From Gari tellinella (lineage: Eukaryota; Mollusca; Bivalvia; Cardiida; Psammobiidae), in contig OV277871.1 of the NCBI GenBank assembly GCA_922989275.2, positions 32,932,693-32,996,692 on the forward strand: a stretch of 64,000 bases of DNA. Direction: 5' to 3'. The notes beneath the pieces were generated by a model that did no database searches, was not told where the DNA came from, and saw only the letters and a list, made by a program, of their open reading frames with translations. Of the stretch, positions 1 to 11,600 are shown in pieces. How positions within the stretch are numbered: the stretch's first letter is position 1; the number at the start of each line of letters is the position of its first letter. The position numbers were made by a program, and so were the translations under genes.

Positions 1-1210
1 GGTACGAAAAAGATCGATTTACTGCATACAGGTAAGCTATCGCTAATTGGAACGGGCGCCGCCATATTGGCAAAGCTATCATTCGGAACCCTCGATTTTT
101 ATCCATTTTGTGACGACACAAAGGCCTAAACGCTGATTGGCTCTTTCACTCAACCACTGTAACTTGGACGGACATTTCACACTTCGTCAGTAAGGGTAAC
201 GGCAAGCTTAATTCAAGGTCGCATACAGTTAAAAAAAAAAAGATAATAGATAGATGGTATATTCATATTGATTATGATGAACTTGAAAGGTCGTGTAGAT
301 CCAGAAACGATCAGAAGCTATCGTTAATCGGCTTAGAGAAATGTTCGTTCCAATTCCCAGCTATAGAATCTGGGAAAACAATGCTGCGAAATGGCTAACA
401 GTAGAGTATGGCGACATCCATGATACCTTGATTGATGTTTATAATAATAGATCTAGATCTACAATAAAACAAATCTGATAATCAGTGCGATATTGTGCTG
501 ATCTAGACCTAAATGTTGAACTGGCTTAGATCTACCAACTCGTTTACAAATCAGCATTTTCTAGCTGGTTCGTCTCGGTTTAGGAATTCAACGCTACAGA
601 AATTCTTAATGAAAAAAGTCTCATTACTAGATCTACATATTGTACGGGTAGATCTAGATCGGTTTTTTCTTTCTTAATTTAATCATCGCGATTCTCTAGA
701 TCCCGATCTGATAGAGCGATCTTACTTGAGTCCAAATCCGATTTTGATTGGATCTAGTTTTATCGTTCTTATTTCTGGGTGTAGTTTTACACTCGTCATT
801 TCTGTAGAAAAAAATTCAAATAACTTTTAGATAGGCCTAAATGAATTTTAATTTAAGATTTAAATTCGAGTTTTATGGTAGACTCTAGCCTTTTTAAAAA
901 AGCAGCATACACATCTAGATCAATACAAAACCACAAGAGCTAGAAGTGTCCAATATTCTTTTTTTCTTTTTAAAGATCTTGGCTTTTTTGTTTTGATGTA
1001 ACCCTTTCCCCCATAAATACGCCTTTTAACGCCTTTAATTAATTCCTTCATATACTGAAGAAAATAGTTTCAATATCATACTGTCACAAATAAAAATCAT
1101 AAGAAATATTTTCAATATTTTAGCAGATAAAAGCTTAAAGCAGGCTGAAAGTATTTTCAACCTGTTTTAAGTGGTCACATATTTTCAGAAGTAGAAACAG
1201 GGTAAAAGGC
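1..1210. other. Gene-free AT-rich stretch
   Basis: No reading frame, RNA gene or clear repeat is supported here. The only visible pattern is frequent TCTAGATC/GATCTAGA-type words between about 420 and 930, which look like decayed short repeats. Confidence 0.6.
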
Positions 1211-1296
1211 GGTAACGGGTCAAATCGGTCCAAAACCAAATCGGACCCCGAGTCAAATCGGCCCAAAACCAAATCGGACCGGGTCAAATCGGCCCA
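1211..1296 (+). repeat. Cluster of CGGGTCAAATCGGnCC motifs, left arm
   Basis: Five closely spaced copies of a GGGTCAAATCGG or CCAAATCGGACC word begin with GGTAACGGGTCAAATCGG. The same words recur in inverted orientation at 5808-5920, so the two clusters may be the subterminal repeats of a decayed DNA transposon spanning about 4.7 kb. A single related cluster (GGTAACGGGTCGTTTCGGCC) lies at 13674-13745. No transposase frame is seen between the arms. Confidence 0.55.
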
Positions 1297-1382
1297 TTTT
1301 TTTGTTTTAGTGTCGAAGCAGGAAAACTGATTGTACTTGGTTACGGTAATCGGGTATAACACTTTTTGACCTTTACGTTATA

Positions 1383-1491
1383 GTTAGAGTTTATTTCAAT
1401 GTTTCTTAATGATTAAGAAGCCAACAAATGAGGGAGCCTGCGACCGAATTTGGCTTCTTAATTAAAAAGAAGCGTTGAAATAAACTCTAAC
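1383..1491. repeat. Inverted repeat, about 109 bp
   Basis: The segment starting GTTAGAGTTTATTTCAA pairs with its complement ending TTGAAATAAACTCTAAC. Inner AAGAAGCC/GGCTTCTT arms extend the stem. It is probably a small fold-back element or MITE. No target duplication is clear. Confidence 0.6.
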
Positions 1492-1728
1492 CATTTTAGT
1501 GTTTGACCCGCCCACATATGACGTCACTTCACTTCATTTACATATTTTTCTCCGCCGACAGATGTTTACACAGCCTGTTACATATATATTGTGTGTTTTA
1601 TTACACAGAAACATGGCGCATGGCAATTTTGATTTAAGCGGATACGATTTGGAAGAAAATGGTAATCTTAAAAAACGATGGAAACAGAATAGTTATTGAC
1701 GTCTAAATGCTTAATGCAGCACAAAATG

Positions 1729-1919
1729 CAGGGCTCCAGATAAGGGGGTATTTCAAAAACTAAAATCTTTATTTCTGCTTAAAACCCTACGGTGTCACTA
1801 CTCATTAGAATCGTCTCGGAGAGACTATTCTAATGGGTATAACACCATAGGATTTGATGCTAAAATAAGTGAGAAAATGTTGGATTTGTGAAGTTTACTC
1901 CCTCTTATCTGGAGCCCTG
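1729..1919. mobile_element. MITE family M7, copy 1
   Basis: Terminal inverted repeat CAGGGCTCCAGATAAG with a near-palindromic interior centred on CATTAGAATCGTCTC. Other copies are at 23199-23481, 51051-51226 and 56612-56846, so this is a dispersed family of about 190 bp. It has no coding capacity. Confidence 0.8.
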
Positions 1920-2817
1920 AAATAATGCAGAAAACTCATAAATGAGCTTTCTGCATTATTTTGATCTTGCATTATGCAGACGCCTGTCTTTAGTGTTTTC
2001 GTCGCGATTGACAATGGTTTGTAGATGTTGGTTTTGTTAATTACGGTAAGAATTCTGTTTTAATTATATTGTGTTTTCTTTTTCTTATTCCCCTTCCTAA
2101 AGATTAAATAAAATTTGAATGATTTTCACAATTTTCTTCCGACTACCGAGCAACAAAATGTCATTATTTTTTCGAAATTGAATTGTACATGTAGATATAT
2201 CTATATGCACTTTGCTGTGTAATGGATTTCCCGTAAAGCTTAAAAGTCACGCCATGGGCGGAGCTGACCGAAATATTAACACATGCGCAATGCTTGCTAA
2301 CGTCTTAATCCAAGTCTCGAACACTTCATAATTAAATTGCCAAATCTCGTTAAATCCCGTTGACTTAATAATTAAACCGAGCGAAAATTTGAATTTTGTG
2401 GCTTGCTGATTGGCTGAAAAAGTAGGCCAAACACTACATGTGTTATTTGTGTTACTTAAGTTAGCAATTTTCGCATATATCGCTGACGGAAATATTCTTT
2501 TTTCCAGTGTGACGTCATACCCCCTTTATTTACACTTAGCGAGCACGCGCATTCGGGGACAACAAACCCGAACTCTACATAAGTTTGTGCAGCAGGACAT
2601 TTAATCTCATTCTTTTTTACTCATTATTATCTGAATAGGTCCTATGAATTATTCAATTCTACGAAGGTCTTTGATAAGTTGCAAAAGCGTGATTTTACCG
2701 AAAATTAGAGTTAATTTTTTCTCCGAATAAGACCGTCGCCATCCGAATGAAGGACCGAGAGTATGCGTATGACTTTAAATACCCGGATGACTAGAAAAAA
2801 GAATGATCATTGTCTGT
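1920..2817. other. Gene-free stretch
   Basis: Only short accidental frames and AT-rich sequence are present. I see no element boundary or RNA gene. Confidence 0.5.
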
Positions 2818-2819
2818 TA

Positions 2820-3722
2820 TGGAAGGCCGGTGCGCCATGCTAAATGCTAAATGCGAATTGCTATATGCGAAATGCTAAATGCGAATTGCGAAATGCTAGT
2901 TTAATACAAAACTCTTAAAATGCTAAATGCTGATTGCGAAATGCGTTTTGCGAAATGCCATTTGCTAATTGCAAAAATGCTAAATGCGAATTGCAAAAAA
3001 TGCTATTCGCAAATTCCTAAATGCCAAATGCGAAGTGCTGTACTAAGGCCAAACAAACAAAAAAAAACATATGTTTTCGGTAACCCGACCGACCCTAGTT
3101 TTTCCCTCCGATCCTAAACTTTTTTGCTTCATTTTTCGAAATTAACCATTGACATATTCAACAGGCAGACAACACATTTTATTGACATATTTGACAAACA
3201 TACAACAAATTACAAAATATTATTAATTCCACCTATCATATATAAGCCACTACTTTACCGGTTTGGTATCCCAATATTGGTTAACAATCATACCAGATTT
3301 CAATGTTTAAGGTAAATTTGGTTTTGGGGCCTATCAATTAAATTAATAACAATTTGAATATAATTATATAAAATACTCCATCAGAAAAGTTAAATATATC
3401 ATCATTATATGATTGTGTTAAAAAAAACCAGGGTCGGTTTGGGTACCGGAAACCGAGGTATTTTGTTTGGTCTTAGTACCAGCAATTCGCAATTGGCATT
3501 AAGGAATTTGCGAATAGCATTTTTGCAATTCGCATTTAGCATTTTTGCAATCCGCAAATGACATTTCGCAAAACGCATTCGCAATCAGCATTTAACATTT
3601 GGCATTTTACAAATAGCATTTAGCATTAAACACCCCTAATAGAGTTTTGTACTTAAATAGCATTTCGCAATTCGCATTTAGCATTAAGTAATTCGCATTT
3701 AGCATGGCGCACCGGCCTTCCA
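2820..3722. mobile_element. 903-bp TIR element with subterminal repeats, TA duplication
   Basis: The ends are TGGAAGGCCGGTGCGCCATG and its inverted copy, flanked by TA on both sides (2818-2819 and 3723-3724). Inside each end lies a run of reiterated AAATGCGAATTGC-like words in opposite orientations. A second inverted pair starting GTACTAAG (about 3040 and 3480) bounds a unique AT-rich centre. No transposase frame is present, so it is non-autonomous. The TA duplication suggests the Tc1/mariner group but does not prove it. Confidence 0.8.
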
Positions 3723-3804
3723 TAGTATGGGTCTAACAGAAGCATCCACGTCCCTGGTTAATGTTTGTCTGTGTGTCAATTGTCCCTTAAAAAGTTTGTG
3801 TAAT

Positions 3805-4022
3805 AAAGAAGACGTTTTATTTCCCGTTTAAACGCAAATGAAAGGCAAAGGCATTGCAATGTTGTTGGTTGTTTTTAATTCTGACTGAGTGCAAAACAGC
3901 TTCGAGCTTGATCAGACGCCGGGCAACCCGGCGTCTGATCTGGCCCCAAACCGTTTGCAATGGGAAAGAAAGTTTGAGCGTATACTCATCTATTGGGAAA
4001 GAATAACGTCTTCTCTACTGTT
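3805..4022. mobile_element. MITE family M1, diverged copy
   Basis: Matches the M1 pattern: AAGAAGACGTTTTATTTCCCG, an interior GACGCCGGGCAACCCGGCGTC palindrome (split here only by its centre), then TTGGGAAAGAATAACGTCTT and CTCTACTG. The left terminus is degraded. An apparent short frame across it is not a gene. Confidence 0.6.
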
Positions 4023-4543
4023 CAAGTGCTGGTGTGGTCATGTTTTCTATTCTCCTTGGATCATTTCACTACATTTCCCCCAAAGATGCAATAATGTACA
4101 ACAGATCTTAAACATGCTTAATATGATGAATATAATAACCATTGCCTTACCGTAAAGAATATACATTGAGGCAAAAGTGCTTCATAAATGTATTTAAAAA
4201 AACATAATTTATATTAAATAAACAACATAACATCCACGGTTAAGCAGCTCTAAGTGTACGTACAAACGGATATTCTAATTCACCACTACAGCAAAGATAT
4301 GCTGTTTATAGAAGACTGAAATTAACAAACAGCTTGGATCCAGATCCGATGCCGAGTCACCTGGCGTCTGCTCAGTACCCAAACTGTAAGACACATGCAG
4401 TTAAAGTTATTTCAATTCAAGTTACGTTAAAACAGAGTTCAAAACAAACAAAAATAACTATGCAGCCGACAATGTTTCAGCAGATTACAATATACAACGA
4501 GACTGTTCGAGATTTTGGCAGTGTAAAATGAATCCATATACAA
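4023..4543. other. Gene-free stretch with a decayed palindrome
   Basis: Holds a degraded copy of the shared palindrome near 4330-4390 (AACAGCTTGGATCCAGATCC followed by GGCGTCTG). Nothing else is supported. Confidence 0.4.
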
Positions 4544-4748
4544 TACAGTAAAACCTCTCTGTTACGATCACTAACTTGACAATGTGTTAATTATTAACTA
4601 TTGAAAACAGATGACTGCTTAAAGTAAGGTGACAGTAAAATAGAAAGCTCCTTTATGAACTTTCTGTTTTACTGTTACCTTGTTTTAAGCTGTCGCATGT
4701 CTTTATCCTTCTTTAGAGTGGTCGTAATAGAAGAGAGGTTTAACTGTA
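4544..4748. mobile_element. MITE family M3, copy 1
   Basis: Termini TACAGTAAAACCTCTCT and AGAGGTTTAACTGTA surround a hairpin of CAGTAAAACAGAAAGC-like sequence and its complement. Related copies are at 30426-30648, 35831-36373 (interrupted) and in part at 52564-52700. A TA target duplication is likely. Confidence 0.75.
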
Positions 4749-5807
4749 ATTTATTCAGTTGGCGAATAAGATGGTGTTGAATGGCCGGATGCCATTTCAC
4801 TTGGACAATACACGCTGGATGGGCGAGACGCTGTAAGATGAGAAGTGAATGATGAGGATTTGGCAATTTTGTCATTATTAACATAGGCAATATATTCATA
4901 TATGTAATGTGTAACACGAACTCTATTAAAATGTATGTATATACATTGATATATATCAGTGACAAGTGAAAATGAAAAGTAGAAAACAAACCAAAATAAT
5001 GTCGTACGTAAATTGGTTTAATATAACAATATTCAGAAATTGTGTAAATTGCAATTTAACGAAATAAGTCCACGAGACTATGATAAAACAAGAAACACAC
5101 GACAGCAAAAACTCATCAAGCGTGTATACAATACCATTTTGGATACAGGCAGGAAACAGATCTACATGTATAAGTTACATCAACCTCCTGATCTACAAAG
5201 ATGTCATCTGCAAATGTTGTCTGCTTTTATTTCTCAAAGTTTTTTGTGTTTTCACATCAGAAAAAAGTCTGGAGCCTAGTCAGAAACCATATTACATGTC
5301 TCATAAGGATCAATACTGTTGGCAAATAACCAGCGTATCTGGGGCAAGACAGTGAAGGGATTACTGATTAACTGTCACAACAACGTGACTGTCAAACATC
5401 AATTAACACCTTTACTGCAATCAAACAAAGAATGTAGCGCTTGTCAATAACTACTTTGGCGGCACACTGTGCACTTTCGCGCATAGCTGATTGTAGGGTA
5501 TGTTTTTACTTTTATAATATATTTTTTAATATTAGTGCCTATTTAAGTCTTATTGATCAGCATTATTAAAAGCAACTGACAACATTTAAAACAAAACGCA
5601 GCGTCTAAATAGGATCGAAACTGTGTTGATAAATGTTTGATATGCGACGATAATTTCAAATATATATGGATACTAAATTCCATATGTGATCAGGATCCAA
5701 ACAATTTGACACTCTGATCAATATTTTCTCTTTCAAAACTTGAAAAACTGAACCAATAAATTAAATTCAGTTATAAAGAAGGACATGTCCGCTATATCTA
5801 CAATACT
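4749..5807. other. Gene-free stretch
   Basis: The short frames on both strands have no recognisable domain or consistent codon use. No repeat or RNA gene is identified. Confidence 0.5.
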
Positions 5808-5920
5808 GGGCCGATTTGACCCGCCATTATTGGGCCGATTTGACCCGGCATATTAGTGGGCCGATTTGACCCGGTCCGATTTGACCCGGTCCGATTTGGT
5901 TTTGGGCCGATTTGACCCGG
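5808..5920 (-). repeat. Cluster of GGGCCGATTTGACCC motifs, right arm
   Basis: At least six copies of GGGCCGATTTGACCC or GGTCCGATTTGACCC are arranged head to tail. They are the reverse complement of the words at 1211-1296, consistent with paired subterminal repeats of one decayed element. A minus-strand frame here that repeats GQIGP is an artefact of the repeat. Confidence 0.55.
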
Positions 5921-8699
5921 ATTCGTAAAAGGCTCGTGGCGTGTAATCGCATATTTAAGTAGCCACATTGCTAGCCTGACCCTGTTTGACAAGTGCGGCT
6001 AATTAGATTACGTAATATGGATATTTATGCCCTGCAGGCCCCTAAAGCTTCTTACTTCTTCACAGAGGGGGTCTTAGGCAGAAAGGGGTTGTGTGTAATT
6101 ATTTCCGGTCCATATCGTACAATTTGCAAGGCAGCTTAATTGATTAGTGGTTGATGATGAATGTCAGCATAAAATGCGATCTAGATCAAAGCCGCCTGCT
6201 GAAATATGTCCTGAATCTGTTTCGATTATGATTTTCATAGATCTTTATATAAGCTCAAGATATATAACGATAAGTAAAAAACGACATTAATACAATAAAT
6301 GAGCACTCGGGTCACGTTATCTAGAGCGTTCAGTTTTGACCCAGATCAGAATATCAAATATTTTCAAAGTTTGTTCAGCAGACAATTAATCAGTTTGGAT
6401 CTTAATCAGACATTGCCAGTCTCAATTGCTAGATGATAAATTGATATTCCACATTTGTCATGTCAATGACTGTGCAAAAAGTTCAGCAACAGTTTGGATC
6501 CAACTGAGATAGTGAGAAACTCTGTGATTGAAAATCCAAACTAAGGTTTGAATGTATTGAAAAACTCATTGAAGAAACTTTTATCCGTACGAGAGACTGA
6601 CAAACAGTTAGGACCCAGATCGGAATCAAAACTGACTGTACTTAAAGGTCAGCAACAGTTTGGATCCAAATGAGATATTGAGAAACTCTGTGATTGAGAC
6701 CTGGATGTACGAAAGTTCCCGGATGTTGCGATACCGAGAATAAATGGTCTATTTTCTAAAAATGTATGTCCGATTGAGGACCAGAACCGATGTTGTTAAA
6801 CGTCACGGAAAATTCATAACAGACCAGAAAAATAATTTGATCCCCTTTATTTTATTAATAAAAACGTAATACCTCATCCGTTTTGTACTGGATGCAGAGA
6901 CAGTGACTGGATGTTATACAAATCGGCACATGTATTATCGTCTTTATCTGCTCGTGTTTTAGTCGTAGCCCCGTAAAAAAACGAAGATATCCTGGAGCCG
7001 ATGTTTATGATTAATATTTACGGAAATATTAACAGATAAGACTAAATATATCGGAGAAACTTTTTTCGAAAGTCACAGGGCTTCGATGCCTTTATTCACA
7101 ACCAGTATGCAAATATTATCAAGAGTATCCGTGCCCGATTCCGGTGTCCTATGATATTTGCCTGATATACGCTACCTCAAGTATGGCTGGATTAAGCACT
7201 AATAGCTCTAAATTTTTATGGTTCTACTATGCACTCATTGTCACCAAGACACCCAATCGTCATTTCATTTGTTCTTCAGCAAGTATTAACCTCCTTTGCA
7301 GAAATTTATACACAAGTATTGCAGTCGCAAATTCGTCCGGCGAATGCGCTTTCTCTTCGCCCGACCCGTCGTAGTCTCTGTCTTCTAATATTACATTCTC
7401 TGATAATTTAGGATCGAAATCGTAACACTGAAGTTCTAAAGTGTTTTTACCTTCCTCCACATGCCCAATTTTTCTCAGTATTTCAGTTTATTAATGTTAT
7501 TGATGTAAATTCCGCGCACTCTATGGCATTCCCGGTTAGACTCGCTATAACCGGAAGGTCGCGGAAGGCCTTAGTTACGTCACACAGGTAAACAAAATGG
7601 CGGCCCCCATGGTCGCTTGCACAGTCATATATCACACAGTTTAAACGGCTCTAACTACTTCATTTTTTATTATTTTTCAAAATTTCAAAGGCAGAATGCG
7701 ATTTTTTTTCAATATCTTTCATTTAAAAGATATTTATCACCAGCTGTCCATTTCCCTTTAACCTATGTGTATGAAACTGTTGTAGTGTAAACTATTGTTA
7801 TAATAGAGATATATAGAGTTGTTGACTTACATTTAACACGGGGGTCAATACTAATAACCTTAACGGATGGTCATGATCTAGGCCAGATACAACTAAATGG
7901 CGTCTGATGTGGATCCGAACTATTAATTGTTTTCTTGTGGGTTCTTGTGGGGTTGTTTCTTGTGTTCTTTTGCTTGTTTACCAATTACCTGATCCATCAA
8001 CATTAAAATTTCTAACTGACCGCTACTCAGCGCAGAGGGAACAAACGTTGACATGTATTAAATAGCTTTATGGATAGGATAGTTTGGATCTAGTTCATGC
8101 CACACTAAACATGAGTCATAATCCGGTTCCAAACTACCTGTTATCTAACTATTCCTTCCAAAACAAATGATAACATTATGACAAATATAAGAATACAAAA
8201 ACTTAACCGGAAGATAGTTACTCAGCATTGAACATTTAAACAGAAAGACATCGTTCATATAGTATATATACCAATGTTAAAATATAATTACGTTCCCCTT
8301 GTATGATATTATCTTCATATATTCAATGAAATAAGATCGACTCATTATCACGTTGCATGTTGTCGTTTTGGGTTTTTGTTGTTGTTGTTGTGTGTGTGTG
8401 TTGCTTTTGTAAGTTCTTGACAAAAAGTCATGGTTGCTTTGTGTTGTGTACATACGAATAAAATATCTCTGATATGTTCAATGTATAAATAAATTATCCA
8501 TTAAGATACATTGGATACTTGAAATGAAATTGTGTAGATTAGCTAAAACTTTCTAAATCTTTTTTTTTCTATTTGTTTATGTCGAAAGTTACTTTTTTTG
8601 TTATTCATGAGGAAAAGTTATTTATAACATATTCTCACGCTATTCTTGTTGATATGTCTGAATGTAGTTTTTATGAAATAAGCAGATGCCATTTTTTGA
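5921..8699. other. Gene-free stretch upstream of LINE
   Basis: No gene is supported. Two related segments with AACAGTTTGGATCCAA followed by GAGAAACTCTGTGATTGA lie at about 6487-6535 and 6658-6700. A GTT/GT simple repeat is at about 8374-8401. No frame resembling a LINE ORF1 precedes the retrotransposon ORF2, so the 5' limit of that element cannot be set. Confidence 0.5.
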
Positions 8700-11600
8700 A
8701 TTTTTCCTGTCATAACTACGGATAAGCTTAATATTTACTCTTACAATTGCCGTGGTCTGAAAGATGCTAAAAAACGTAATTATATTTTTGATTTATTAAA
8801 GAATAAGAAAGTTGATATTCTGTGTTTACAAGAGACTCATTTTGTAAAAGAATCTGAAAAGACAATTTACTCTGAATGGAATGGCGACTGTTTTTTTAGT
8901 CATGGAAAATCAAATGCAAAAGGTGTTGCTATTTTATTTCGAAAAAACTTAGATATTAAAGTGATAAATGTGAAAAAAGATGATAATGGAAACTTTATTG
9001 TAATTGAACTTGTATATAATGATGCTGCTTTTGTCCTGCTTAACATTTATGCTCCAAATAACGATTCGCCAGAGTTTTTCACTCAGACATTTAACATTAT
9101 TGACTCTTTAAATACGAAAGATAGATACATTGTCTGTGGTGACTTTAACCTTGTACTTGACCCTGAAATTGACTATAAAAATTATAAAAGAACAAATCAT
9201 AATACTAAAGCCCGAACCAAGCTATTAGCCCTTATTTCTGAACGAGGACTTGTAGACCCCTTCAGAGAATTGCATGGAAATATCCAAAAATATACATGGA
9301 GAAGATTAACCCCCTTACAACAAGGTAGACTTGATTTCTTTTTAATGACTGATAACATGATTAATTTTTTAAGAAAATGTGATATAGATGTTAGTTATAA
9401 ATCTGATCTTTCTATTATATTTTTAGAAATGTGTTTTGTAAACACTAAACATGGAAAAGGGCTGTGGAAATTTAATAATGATCTGTTAATTGATATTGAA
9501 TATGTAAATTGTATAAATAGTAAAATAGATGAAATAATATTACAATACACTGTTCCTGTTTATGATCTAGACAGTGTACTATTAATGGATAGGTCAGATA
9601 TAGAGTTTGTTATTCATGATCAATTATTTATAGAAACACTTTTAATGGAAATTCGAGGGAAAACAATATCATATTCAAGTTACATGTATAAAGCAAAAGA
9701 GAAAAGAAATAGGGAACAAACTTTATTAACTGAAATTCAACTTCTAGAGTCATGTCTTACAGAAAATAACAAAGATCAATTACTTTTATTAAAAAATGAA
9801 CTTACAAACATAAGAAATAAAAATCTTAGAGGTGCTTTTATTAGATCAAGATCTAAATGGATAGAAGAAGGTGAAAAAACCACAAATTATTTTTGTAACT
9901 TAGAAAAGCAACATATTACTAATAAAAATATATCATTTATAGAAAAAGATGGTTCATATATATTTGACCAAGAAGAAATCCTAAAAGAAACTAAATCATT
10001 TTATGAGAATTTATACGATGAGCAGGAAACAAATGCAAATTTTGACCTAGAACAAGAGTTGGAAGGCTATGATATACCAAGGTTAAGCTTAGATCAAAGC
10101 AATTCGCTAGAAGGACTTTTAACATATAAAGAAGTCACTCTCACTTTAAAAAACATGAAAAACGATAAGAGTCCTGGTTGTGACGGCTTTACTACAAATT
10201 TCTATAAAGTTTTTTGGACAAAAATTGGACATTTTGTTGTAAGAGCTTTAAATTATGCCTTTTTAACAAACTCTCTTTCTAGGAACATCAAACTAGGGAC
10301 AATTACATGTATACCAAAAGAAAATAAACCAAAACAATTTTTAAAGAACTGGCGACCGATAACTCTCTTAAATGTATTATATAAATTAGCATCAGGCACC
10401 ATTGCAAACAGACTAAAACTAGTTCTCAATGATTTGATCTCTACAGACCAAACTGGATTTGTTAAAGGTGAAAACACTAGATTAGTATATGATATAATGA
10501 ACTATTGTGAAAATAATGATATTCCAGGCTTGTTGATGCTAATCGACTTTGAAAAAGCTTTCGACTCACTATCATTCAATTTCATTGAGAAATCCTTATC
10601 GTTTTTCAATTTTGGAGATATGCTTAAAAACTGGGTTAACTTATTTTTATATAATACTGAAGTCTGTGTGCAATTAAATGGCTTTTTATCTAGTTTTTTC
10701 CATGTTAAAAGGGGGTGCAGACAAGGGGACCCCATATCGTCATATATTTTTATACTCTGCGCTGAAATTTTAGCGATTAAAATAAGGAATTGTAAAGAAA
10801 TCTCAGGAATTAAAATTAAGGGAGAAGAATATAAAATATCACAATTTGCAGATGACACTTCTTTGCTTTTAGACGGATCAGAAATCTCACTAAACAAAAC
10901 GCTAGAACTTATAAATAATTTTTCATTAATATCTGGTTTAAAAATAAATTTTGATAAAACAAAAGTAATCTGGATTGGATCTTTGAAATATAGCACAAGA
11001 TCCATTAAAACAAAATGGAAATTATCATGGGGAGATACGCGTTTCAAATTACTTGGAATAGTTTTTGACGTTAATCTTGATGTAACAATAGAAATCAATT
11101 TCCAAGAAAAGATGACATCTATTACAAACTGTATTTCTTACTGGAAAAGAAGAAAACTAACTCCTATTGGAAAAATAACTGTTGTCAAATCTTTACTTTT
11201 GCCTATTCTTACGCATTTATTTATTAGCTTACCAACACCATCTAACATCTTTGTAAAAAAATTAACCAGTTCATTTTATGATTTTATATGGGATGGTAAG
11301 GCAAAGATAAAACGAAGTGTACTTATTAAAGACTACCAAGAAGGCGGTTTAAAAATGATTGATATTGAAAGTTATATACGTAGTTTAAAAATTAAATGGT
11401 TAAGAAATTTTATAATACACAATGACAGTAAATGTTATAAACTAGTAAATTGTTGGATTGACAACAAAAAAGTCATAAACTGTGGAAACGAGTTCTGTAA
11501 GTTGTTAATAGATAAAATAAAAAACGATTTTTGGATTGATGTTTTAAAATCATATTTGCTGTATATTAAAAAGTTTTGCTATAGTGATGTTAGCCAGATA

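Noticed and set aside
10502..11098. 198-codon minus-strand frame
   Set aside because: It is the antisense shadow of the LINE reverse transcriptase.
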